This document shows, in pieces, positions 25,442 to 32,630 of a stretch of DNA of 33,727 nucleotides. Within the stretch, counting starts at the first letter, position 1; every line of letters begins with the position of its first letter. The DNA lies in the NCBI GenBank assembly GCA_016714565.1, contig JADKDM010000016.1, positions 1-33,727 of the forward strand, given 5' to 3'. The translations under genes and the position numbers were made by a program. The notes under the pieces are model-generated. The model saw only the letters and a program-made list of their open reading frames with translations, ran no database searches and was not told the origin of the DNA. Origin of the DNA: Candidatus Villigracilis propinquus (GTDB lineage Bacteria; Chloroflexota; Anaerolineae; Anaerolineales; Villigracilaceae).

Positions 25442-25820
25442 ATGAATACAACCCTCAACAAAATCGCATCCGTTCTCGCCTTCCTCGTCGGCGGCTTGTC
25501 AATCTTTGCAGGCGCGCTGGCAATGACGGGCTGGGAGCCTGGTTACTTCGTCCTCAACTGGCTGCCCTGTTTACAATTTCATCTTGGGCACGTTGACAGT
25601 TCTCATCCCCGCCATCCTCATTTGGAAAAATAGCAAATATGCCATGCCCGCCGCCATCGTGACCTTTAGCATCCATGCCATCGTGACGCTGCTCCTGCTA
25701 ACCGTTTTTCGCGGTACGGTAGCAGCTAACAGCATTGGAGCCATGATATTCAGACTGGTTACGTGGCTGATCATTCTGGCATTGATGATCGTCCAGTCGC
25801 GCAGGCAGGTGACAAAATAA
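25442..25820 (+). CDS. Small four-helix membrane protein, one frameshift
   Basis: Joining two frames near 25575 gives about 125 residues: MNTTLNKIASVLAFLVGGLS, a second helix reached after repair (LGTLTVLIPAILIW), then AIVTFSIHAIVTLLLLTVF and FRLVTWLIILALMIVQ. Four helices with short loops and a basic C-terminus. An AAAGGA ribosome site precedes ATG 25442. No family recognised. It is strongly tied to the palindrome regulon by its promoter and is followed by its own terminator, so it is a single-gene unit. Confidence 0.75.
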
Positions 25821-25886
25821 TCCGCTTCATTTCAACGCCTCAGCCTGTTGACTAGACCTGGCGTATCATCTCCCTGAAGATGTTTT

Positions 25887-25918
25887 CATGCCCGCCTTTG
25901 ACGCAGGCATGTTTTTTT
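25887..25918 (+). terminator. Intrinsic terminator after the small membrane gene
   Basis: CATGCCCGC (25887-25895) pairs imperfectly with GC-A-GGCATG (25903-25911), followed by seven T residues. Confidence 0.85.
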
Positions 25919-26005
25919 CTTTACACCTTCTTCACAATAGAGCGAAACTATCTTTATATCCGTCCAGTAAATTTGACTTCACAATAGCTATTTCAGGAGT
26001 CCATC

Positions 26006-27276
26006 ATGCAGAAAAACATTTCTCAAAAATTTTCCCGTAAAACAATTTTCATCACGCTTTTTGCGGCACTGGCTTTAATTATTGCCGTTGTATTTTTCGT
26101 GCGTCCCACCTCAAGTGAAGCCGCCGAGGTGCCTGCTTTGCAAACAGCCAAAGTCCGCACAGGAGATTTGGTCGTCACCGCCAGCGGAGCTGGAACCGTT
26201 CTGCCTGCCGCGCAGGTTGATCTTGCCTTCCGCTCATCGGGCGTGGTCGCGGAACTGAACGCCGCCATCGGCGACAGCGTCCAAAATCAGCAGGTCTTGG
26301 CACGGCTCGAAGAGAACATCCAAGCCGAAGCGGATTTTCAAGCCTTGTTCACCGCCGAGGGTATTGCCCAATCTCAACTAGCTCTCGTTGCCGCGCAGGA
26401 CGCGCTGGTGACTGCTCAAAACGATGTGATTTATTTAATCGGTCAGACGCCTGGTATTGGCAGGGACAACTCGAAAAACCTGAAGCCACGCAAGCCGACA
26501 AAGAGTTGACTCAATCCAAACTGAATTATTTCATGGGATTGCGTTACATCAACGAATCAGATATTGCCCTGGCTCGCGCCAATCTTGAATCTGCGCGAGT
26601 GGCTTTGCAGGACGCCCAAGCCGCGCTGGACATCGTCCAGGCTGGAGCCGACGCCCTGACCCAACCCATCGCCGCGCTGGGAATTGAAATGGCGAAGTTG
26701 GAATCCGCCCGCCTCACGCTGGAAAACAGCCGCCTCGTCGCCCCCTTCGACGGTGAAATGACTGCAGTAAATACGGTTCTTGGTCAGACGGTTGGAACTT
26801 CCACCGTGATGACCATCGCCACGACAGAAAATTTACTGGTGCGTTTTTATCTCGATGAAACCGACCTCGACAAGGTGGCGGTCGGCAACCACGTGAGTTT
26901 CACCTTAGACGCCTACCCCAGCCAGCCTGTGGATGGCGAAGTGGTCATCGTCGAACCCGCCCTGCAAACGATTGATGGCACGCCCGTTGTGGTGGTTTGG
27001 GCGTCTCTGCCAGACGATACCAAACTCAAATTGATGTCTGGCATGACGGTGGAAGCCGAAGTAATTGCAGGTGAAGCGCGCGGCGCGTTGATTGTCCCCG
27101 TGCAGGCGCTGCGTGAACTTGCCCCTGGCTCATACGCCGTCTTCCTCGTCGGCGAAAACGACCAGTTGACCATGACACCCGTCACCGTCGGTCTGCGCGA
27201 CTTTGCCAACGCCGAAATTTTGAGCGGCGTGAAAGTAGGCGACATTGTCAGCACCGGCACGGTGGAGACGAAATAG
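26006..27276 (+). CDS. HlyD/MacA-type periplasmic adaptor (exporter 2), one frameshift
   Basis: About 420 residues when frames are joined near 26440-26460. Membrane anchor (TIFITLFAALALIIAVVFFV), first barrel half (VRTGDLVVTASGAGTVLPA), long coiled coil (about 100-230, Ala/Gln/Glu-rich), second half (SRLVAPFDGEMTAVNTVLG) and beta-barrel/MP domains (YLDETDLDKVAVGNHVSF, LMSGMTVEAEVI, GALIVPVQALREL). The frame after repair reads WQGQLEKPEATQADKELTQ. It carries its own promoter region after the terminator at 25918 and heads the second MacAB-like operon, with its ATPase 40 nt downstream. Confidence 0.87.
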
Positions 27277-27277
27277 T

Positions 27278-27312
27278 GAATAGTTGCCAGTTATCAGTGA
27301 ACAGTGGTCAGT
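27278..27312 (+). repeat. Heptamer repeats between adaptor and ATPase genes
   Basis: Degenerate AGTGAAT/CAGTTAT/CAGTGAA/CAGTGGT units fill the 40-nt spacer and run up to the ATPase start. Same family as 12431-12487. Confidence 0.65.
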
Positions 27313-27316
27313 CAAA

Positions 27317-28039
27317 ATGAATAACACACTCATCGAAATCAAAGACATTACGAAAGTGTACGGCGAGGACGAAGCGGCGGTACATGCGCTGGCAGGCGTG
27401 AATGTGGATGTCTCACGCGGCGAGTTCGTCGCCATTATGGGACATTCGGGTTCGGGCAAGTCCACGCTCATGAATATCCTCGGCTGTCTCGACCGCCCCA
27501 CATCGGGAAACTACACCCTCGATGGGCACAACGTCAGCCAGATGAGCAAGGACGAACTGGCGGAAGTCCGCAACGAGAAACTGGGATTTATCTTCCAGTC
27601 CTTCAATCTATTACCGCGTTTGAGCGCCCTCGCCAACGTCATGCTCCCAATGCTCTACACCAGCGAAGATGTCAGCGACGCCGAAGCCGAATCCCGCGCC
27701 GTTGCCTCGCTCGAAGCAGTCGGCTTGGGCAACCGCCTTCACCATCACCCCAACCAGCTTTCGGGTGGACAACAGCAAAGGGTCGCCATCGCTCGCGCGC
27801 TGGTCAATCGTCCGCCGCTGATTTTGGCAGATGAACCCACAGGCAATCTCGACTCCAAAGCCAGCGTTGAAATCATGGACATCCTGCACGGCTTACACAA
27901 GAACGGCGCGACGATTGTGATGGTGACCCACGAGCCTGACATCGCCGAACACGCCGAGCGCGTCATCTGCGTCAAAGACGGGCTGATTCTGTCCGATGGG
28001 CGCGGCGGTTCCAGCCCGTGTTTGGGTTCGCATAAATGA
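27317..28039 (+). CDS. MacB-type ABC transporter ATPase (exporter 2)
   Basis: 240 residues from ATG 27317 (MNNTLIEIKDITKVYGEDEA). Walker A GHSGSGKST, Q-loop IFQSFNLL, signature LSGGQQQRVAIARAL, Walker B LILADEPTGNLD and H-loop VMVTHE are intact. A closer start at 27284 lies in the heptamer repeat and is less likely. Partner of the adaptor upstream and the permease downstream. Confidence 0.92.
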   Translation: MNNTLIEIKDITKVYGEDEAAVHALAGVNVDVSRGEFVAIMGHSGSGKSTLMNILGCLDRPTSGNYTLDGHNVSQMSKDELAEVRNEKLGFIFQSFNLLPRLSALANVMLPMLYTSEDVSDAEAESRAVASLEAVGLGNRLHHHPNQLSGGQQQRVAIARALVNRPPLILADEPTGNLDSKASVEIMDILHGLHKNGATIVMVTHEPDIAEHAERVICVKDGLILSDGRGGSSPCLGSHK

Positions 28040-28041
28040 TT

Positions 28042-28134
28042 AAACACAAAAGGACACAACGGTCACGAAGGAAAAAACAAACCTTGCTTTTCCCTTTGTG
28101 TATTTGGTGTCCTTCGTGTTTGAGGTTTTTCAAA
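28042..28134. repeat. Intergenic inverted repeat (cacgaaggacac type)
   Basis: Segments AACACAAAAGGACACAACG (from about 28044) and GGTGTCCTTCGTGTTT (about 28108) pair imperfectly. The unit GGACAC/CACGAAGG is of the repeat type often found between genes of unrelated bacteria. It separates the ATPase from its permease in what should be one operon. Confidence 0.5.
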
Positions 28135-28146
28135 TAAAGGCAACTT

Positions 28147-29061
28147 ATGAAACTCAAAAAGATTTTTCGCACAGCCTGGGAAGGCTTAATGCTCAACAAA
28201 GTGCGCTCGTTTCTGACAACGCTAGGCGTCATCATTGGCGTGGCGTCGGTCATCGTCATGCTGGCAGTCAGCGCGGGCGCGGAAGCCTCGATTGCAGAAC
28301 AGATCAATGCGCTGGGCGCAAACCTGATCATCGTTTCGCCGATGCGCGGCGTGCCTGGAGCGGGACGTACTCTGTTGATCGACGACGCCTACGCTATTGC
28401 CGAACAGGTGATTGGCGTGACAGGCATCTCCGCCGAACAATCACCCGCCGCGCAGATCAACCTTGTCTTTCAAAAATTCATGACCTCCACCCCGATGGGC
28501 AGAGACGCCGTCCGCACGATTTACCTCAAAGCCGAAAGCCAGGAACAGATCGACAGCATCATCGCGCAGACCACCGCGCTGCTGGCTGAACGCCATGACG
28601 TTGACACATCCAGCCCTGATTTCACCGTACAGACCCAGCAGGACATTATCGCCACACAAGAAGCCACCACCGCCGCCTTCCGCGACCTGCTCGCTTGGGT
28701 GGCTGGCATCTCGCTGCTCGTCGGCGGTATCGGCATCATGAACATCATGCTGGTCAGCGTCACCGAACGCACCCGCGAAATCGGTCTGCGACAGGCGCTT
28801 GGCGCACGCGCCTCCACCGTCCTCATGCAGTTTTTGATCGAAGCCATCATCCTTAGCCTCGCGGGCGGCTTGGTGGGAGTCGTCCTCGGTATCGGCGGCT
28901 CGTATCTCTTCGGCACACTTGGAACCATGCGCACCGAAATCGTCCCGATGTCCATTCCGCTGGCGTTCGGCGCGGCAACCATCGTCGGCATTTTCTTCGG
29001 ATATTACCCCGCTACCCAAGCCGCGAAACTCGACCCGATTGAGGCGTTGCGGCGGGAATAA
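28147..29061 (+). CDS. MacB-type ABC transporter permease (exporter 2), internally shortened
   Basis: 304 residues against 419 for exporter 1. Helix 1 (VRSFLTTLGVIIGVASVIVM) and the C-terminal FtsX block (GGIGIMNIMLVSVTERTREI, GLRQALGARASTV, GYYPATQAAKLDPIEALRRE) are normal. The periplasmic domain jumps from AAQINLVF straight to QKFMTSTPMGRDAVRTIYLK. Compared with exporter 1 this removes about 100 residues, in frame, of the MacB_PCD domain. Either a real deletion that would cripple the domain or a collapsed assembly segment. Confidence 0.85.
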   Translation: MKLKKIFRTAWEGLMLNKVRSFLTTLGVIIGVASVIVMLAVSAGAEASIAEQINALGANLIIVSPMRGVPGAGRTLLIDDAYAIAEQVIGVTGISAEQSPAAQINLVFQKFMTSTPMGRDAVRTIYLKAESQEQIDSIIAQTTALLAERHDVDTSSPDFTVQTQQDIIATQEATTAAFRDLLAWVAGISLLVGGIGIMNIMLVSVTERTREIGLRQALGARASTVLMQFLIEAIILSLAGGLVGVVLGIGGSYLFGTLGTMRTEIVPMSIPLAFGAATIVGIFFGYYPATQAAKLDPIEALRRE

Positions 29062-29071
29062 ACACAAAACG

Positions 29072-29105
29072 TGTAGCGTGTTGCATAAAAACGCAACACG
29101 CTACA
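29072..29105. terminator. Hairpin after the exporter 2 permease
   Basis: 13-bp perfect stem TGTAGCGTGTTGC (29072-29084) with its complement (29093-29105). There is no T-run, so it may only partly terminate before the lipoprotein genes or protect the mRNA end. Confidence 0.55.
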
Positions 29106-29140
29106 TAAACTTTCAAACCATCAATTAAAAGGATTCAACC

Positions 29141-29707
29141 ATGAAAAAGATTTTTCTCCCCCTTGTTTTTCTCTTCACCCTTGCCCTCGCTGCCTGCTCA
29201 GGGACGGCGGCTCCTGCTCCGACGAGCGGGGATGTGTACGTCAGCCAAAACCTATCCACCGATTATGATGGCGCACTGGCAGTCCGCAATCAACTGGCGC
29301 TTGGAACCCTTGAACTGAATCAAGGCGACCTCGCTGTCAGCGCGGAACAGGCACAGACTTTGATTCCGCTCTGGCAGGGACTTCGCAGCACACAACAGGC
29401 AGGCGGAAGCGCCCAAGCCGAAGTCAGCGCCCTGTTGACCCAAATCGAATCCGCGATGACGCCCGAACAACTGCAAGCCATCGCAGCCATGAAGTTGACC
29501 CAGCCCGACATGCAGGCATGGGCAACCGCTAACGGCATCCCGATGGGCAGCGGCACGCCAGGTCAAGGCGCGGGAATGTCACCCGAAGCCCGCGCCACCA
29601 AGCAAGCCGCCGAAGGCGTCACCTCCAGCGGCGGCGGAAGCGGAAGCAAACTTTCCGCCGCGCTGATTGATGCTGTGATCGCATCACTCGAAGCGCAGGT
29701 CAAATAG
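29141..29707 (+). CDS. Lipoprotein A, LTxxQ/Spy-like pattern, exporter-associated
   Basis: 188 residues. Lipoprotein signal with lipobox (LALAACSG; Cys about residue 19). The mature part is helical and Ala/Gln-rich: AVRNQLALGTLELNQGDLAV, QAQTLIPLWQGLRST, ALLTQIESAMTPEQLQAIAAMKLTQPDM. The MTPEQLQAI element resembles the LTxxQ motif of Spy/CpxP-like periplasmic proteins, although helices rather than the exact fold are all that can be seen. A Gly/Ser-rich linker precedes a short C-terminal helix. It lies just after the MacAB-like genes and is paralogous to the next gene. Possibly an adaptor-bound cargo or chaperone; inferred. Confidence 0.8.
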   Translation: MKKIFLPLVFLFTLALAACSGTAAPAPTSGDVYVSQNLSTDYDGALAVRNQLALGTLELNQGDLAVSAEQAQTLIPLWQGLRSTQQAGGSAQAEVSALLTQIESAMTPEQLQAIAAMKLTQPDMQAWATANGIPMGSGTPGQGAGMSPEARATKQAAEGVTSSGGGSGSKLSAALIDAVIASLEAQVK

Positions 29708-29716
29708 GAGTACCCC

Positions 29717-30304
29717 ATGAAAAAAAGTATCTTTCGCATTGCCCTCTTCACCCTCTTGGCGGTCAGCCTGATTTACGCCTGCGCCCCAACCGTTGAAGCA
29801 ACGCCCACCTCGCTGGCATCCGCCTATTTGAGCATCGAATACAGTGACGCGGCAAACATCCGCAGTCAACTGGCATATGGAACCTTGAAACTGGCAGACA
29901 CGCCCAATGCGGTCACAGCTGAACAAGCCAAGGCGTTGATTCCGCTCTGGCAGGCGGTCATCAGCCTGAGCGGCGACACAACCGCCGCCAGCGAGGAAAT
30001 CGCCGCCGTGCAAGACCAAATCACCGCCGCGATGACTGAATCCCAATTGCAGGCAATCGCAGAAATGAAAATCACCAACGCGGGGCTGAATGAGTTTTAC
30101 GCGGAATACGGCATCACCCTGCCCACCCCCGTGCCTGGCGTGACGAAAGTCCCTGGATCGGGCAGCGGCAAGACCGAGGAGGAAAAAGCCGCCGCGCAAG
30201 CCACCGCCGCCGCGCTCGGTCAGACCACAGGCACAGGTCAATCGGCAAAGACTCTGCTGTTTGAAAAGATGGTTGAATATTTAACAAGTATTTTAGAACA
30301 ATAA
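29717..30304 (+). CDS. Lipoprotein B, paralogue of the preceding gene
   Basis: 195 residues. Signal peptide with lipobox-like LIYACAP. The mature region shares with lipoprotein A the order IRSQLAYGTLKLADTPNAVT, AEQAKALIPLWQAVISLS, QDQITAAMTESQLQAIAEMKI and a similar Gly/Ser/Pro linker with a C-terminal helix. It follows after 9 nt, so a tandem duplication. No function can be assigned beyond an association with the second MacAB-like exporter. Confidence 0.8.
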   Translation: MKKSIFRIALFTLLAVSLIYACAPTVEATPTSLASAYLSIEYSDAANIRSQLAYGTLKLADTPNAVTAEQAKALIPLWQAVISLSGDTTAASEEIAAVQDQITAAMTESQLQAIAEMKITNAGLNEFYAEYGITLPTPVPGVTKVPGSGSGKTEEEKAAAQATAAALGQTTGTGQSAKTLLFEKMVEYLTSILEQ

Positions 30305-30339
30305 TCAAAATTCATAATCTGTAAAAATTTTCGGTTTTC

Positions 30340-30384
30340 AAAAAGCAAAGGCTGTCCTTTTTTGGAGGACAACTTTTGCTTTTT
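30340..30384. terminator. Bidirectional terminator between convergent genes
   Basis: AAAAAGCAAAGGCTGTCC (30340-30357) pairs imperfectly with GGACAACTTTTGCTTTTT (about 30367-30384), with T/A runs on both sides. It overlaps the last bases of the regulator gene on the minus strand. Confidence 0.8.
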
Positions 30385-31104
30385 ATACACGCCCGCGTTC
30401 GAGCAATTTCGTTGGATCAAAGATTATGATCTTTTTACGACCCATTTTCAAAATTCCCTCTGCTTCAAGGGAATTTAGCGTACGGCTGAGTACGTCGCGC
30501 ACAGTGCCAAGCCGAATCGCCATTTCATCGAGTGTTGTCCAGTGTTGACGGGGAACGACTAAATTCCCGTCCACCATTTCGGCGTGTTTCAGAGCGTATT
30601 GGCGACACGCGCCTGTACATTTCGCAATCCGAGGTCTTCCACTAGATCTATGTAATAAAGAGTCCGTTCGCTCAGCCGACGGATAAATACCATTGCCAAC
30701 GAGGGATAACGCTGGATGGCTTCAAGCAAAGCTTGTTTTTGAATAACCCACATTTCAATTTTTTCAAGTGTGATGACTGTCACAGGATACGGCGCATCGA
30801 GAAAAACTGCTTCATCACCAAATAGTTCCCCAGCCTTCAACATAATCGTTGCCTGTTCGCGCCCATCTATTGCGGTGCGGATGGACTTCGCCCATCCTTT
30901 TTCCAGGATGTACACTTTTCCGCCTGATTCGCCCTCAAGGTGGATAACCTGTCCAGCATCCAAATGACGCGGGGTCATCCGTTGAGTCAAGGCGTTGAGA
31001 ATTTCGTCTGGCAGGTCTGCAAAATGCCGCACAGCCGTGAGAGCTTTTCGGGCACGAACGGCATCAGAAATAGGAGCATGTGCGGATTGAGGGTGAGTGG
31101 GCAT
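30383..31104 (-). CDS. Crp/Fnr-family transcription regulator (copy 3, divergent), one frameshift
   Basis: About 240 residues from ATG 31104 with a frame change near 30580-30590. Sensor barrel (HLDAGQVIHLEGESGGKVYI, GELFGDEAVFLDAPYP), dimer helix (RTLYYIDLVEDLGLRNVQAR) and winged helix with recognition segment LGTVRDVLSRTLNSLEAEGI. The DVLSR core equals that of the other two regulators, while the rest is only distantly similar. No cysteine. A palindrome of the same kind lies about 200 bp upstream, on the divergent DUF1858 promoter. A longer open frame to 31419 has no good start. Confidence 0.88.
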
Positions 31105-31306
31105 TGTTCTTTTATCTCGCGCAAGAAAATGTGTTGGGATATTTTTCTTGTATTGCAAGTATTCTACTCTAAAGTCATTCAGATAATTCTGGAAATAACT
31201 GAAGGCACCCGGGATGCAGTGCAGGGAGCAGTCTCCCGGTTGCTTCGGAAGACGCCCTCGCAACACTCGCCCCCAGGGGAAGGGGGCATGTTGAATTTCG
31301 CCAAAT

Positions 31307-31355
31307 ACGATAAAAGTCGTACCGAAGTTCTGAGCTGTACTGTATTCTATCTTCC
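31307..31355 (+). promoter_or_regulatory. Class II Crp/Fnr-type promoter of the DUF1858 gene
   Basis: Palindrome ACGAT-AAAA-GTCGT at 31307-31320 (extended by T/A). TATTCT at 31343-31348 as -10 box gives a start at 31355 and a palindrome centre at -41.5. The sequence differs slightly from the CCGAC core, but the geometry is identical. Confidence 0.68.
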
Positions 31356-31381
31356 ACGGGACACTCCCGTGGAAGATTTTT
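31349..31381 (+). promoter_or_regulatory. Leader stem-loop, attenuator-like
   Basis: ATCTTCCACGGG (31349-31360) pairs with CCCGTGGAAGAT (31366-31377), followed by a short T-run. It abuts the -10 box and overlaps the predicted start, so most of it would be inside the leader. It could be an attenuator, or the terminator of read-through transcription. Confidence 0.55.
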
Positions 31382-31407
31382 ATAGACCAGGTACTCAGGA
31401 GAAAAAA

Positions 31408-31638
31408 TTGTCCCATCAAAAAATAGAAATAACAAAGGATACACGCGTATCAGAAATTCTTGAAGCATACGGCGATATTGCTGATGTGATGGAAGTGTTT
31501 GGTGTCAAAGAGTGGCGCGTTATTCCCTGCGAGCGCTGGCTGCAAAAGCGCTGACCGTTGAATGGGCGGCGCGCATTCATCGAGTGCCGTTGGATGAATT
31601 TCTTGAAATTTGCAGAAAGCATTCAGCCCGCCAAGTAA
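31408..31638 (+). CDS. DUF1858-like small protein, frameshifted
   Basis: A TTG start at 31408 with AGGAG 6 nt upstream gives MSHQKIEITKDTRVSEILEA, then DIADVMEVFGVK. A frame change at about 31505 continues ARYSLRALAAKALTVEWAAR, then VPLDEFLEICRKH. The T-x-VSEILE-x-YG-x-x-x-x-V-x-x-x-FG pattern is typical of the DUF1858/ScdA-N domain linked to Fe-S repair and nitrogen-oxide stress. The end is uncertain (TAA 31638 after a further frame change, otherwise longer). First gene of the palindrome-driven unit that continues into the next two genes. Confidence 0.65.
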
Positions 31639-31665
31639 ATGCAGGATTTATCAGTAGGAGAAAAA

Positions 31666-32089
31666 ATGTCAGAAACAAAAACCAAGTTATCGGCATGGAA
31701 AGGAGGCGTGGTGATCCTGTCGTTATTGCTGTTCTTCTTTGCCGTCCCACACGTTGGAGGATTTCGCCCTGGGTGAACCCGCTAAAAACGGAGTCCCAGC
31801 CGCAGTGCTTTCCTTTGTGGTGGCGGGAATGTTTGCCTTGCAGGGATTGGCGCTTTTTTGGGCGGGTCAAAAAGATCGCCGCAGTTATTTTATCCACGCG
31901 GGGTTGGGAATTTTTTGGACGCTGGCGGCAGGCATTGCTCAATTGCCTGTCATCCTTGCTTCAAGCAATTACCGTTCTGGATTCATCTCAGTGGCTTATG
32001 TGGCAGGGATGATCGTGATTGGCATTCTGCTTTTTCTGGCGTCTCTTCAAGCCTTGAAAAACAATGGCAAGACACAAGCGGGAAAATAA
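31666..32089 (+). CDS. Four-helix membrane protein of unknown function, one frameshift
   Basis: About 140 residues from ATG 31666, with TAGGAG upstream. First helix GGVVILSLLLFFFAVPH; after a frame change near 31750 it continues LEDFALGEPAKNGVPAAVLS, GMFALQGLALFWAGQ, HAGLGIFWTLAAGIAQLPV and AYVAGMIVIGILLFLASL. No recognisable family. It lies 3 nt before the TetR gene and after the DUF1858 gene, so it is part of the regulon transcript. Confidence 0.75.
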
Positions 32090-32092
32090 GCC

Positions 32093-32627
32093 ATGTCTGG
32101 ATATGTGACTCGCAGCTTGCTTTTGGATGCGGCGCATTCATTGTTCGTCAATCAAGGGTACGCTGCCACGTCCATGCGCCAGATTGCCGAAAGCGCGGGT
32201 GTGGCACTGGGCGGCATCTACAACCGCTTTGCATCGAAGGAAGCCATCTTTCACGCCATCCTTATCGAGCGGCATCCCAACCAGCAGATCATGCCTTTGA
32301 TCCAAAAAATGCAAGCGGAGTCTGGTGATCATCTTAACCAAGGCACAGTTCGAAGCTTGCTGAATGAATTGGGTAACCACACTAAATTTTTCGATTTGAT
32401 GTTGGTTGAAATGGTGGAGTTCAAAAGGCAGGCACCTGCCCGAACTATTTGAAAATGTTCTGTGCGGTGTTTCACCCCCAGCGTGGCTTCGCGTTTTTCT
32501 CAGCATGTTTGTTTCGTATCACATGACGCAATCCCTGTTGATCGGTATGTTACCGACCGAGACACAGGATCAATCTCTGGATGCGTTTATTGATATTTTC
32601 CTGTACGGCATTGGAAATCGGAGTTAG
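32093..32627 (+). CDS. TetR-family transcription regulator, one frameshift
   Basis: About 178 residues when joined near 32430. N-terminal TetR HTH: RSLLLDAAHSLFVNQGYAAT, SMRQIAESAGVALGGIYNRF, ASKEAIFHAIL. The C-terminal ligand domain is helical (ELGNHTKFFDLMLVEMVEFK, then LPELFENVLCGVS, DAFIDIFLYGIGNRS). It precedes the ABC-2 permease by 3 nt and probably regulates that export operon, as TetR genes next to ABC-2 exporters commonly do. Confidence 0.88.
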
Positions 32628-32630
32628 TTT

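Noticed and set aside
28441..29067. Minus-strand open frame over the exporter 2 permease
   Set aside because: Antisense shadow with biased composition; the plus-strand FtsX motifs are unmistakable.
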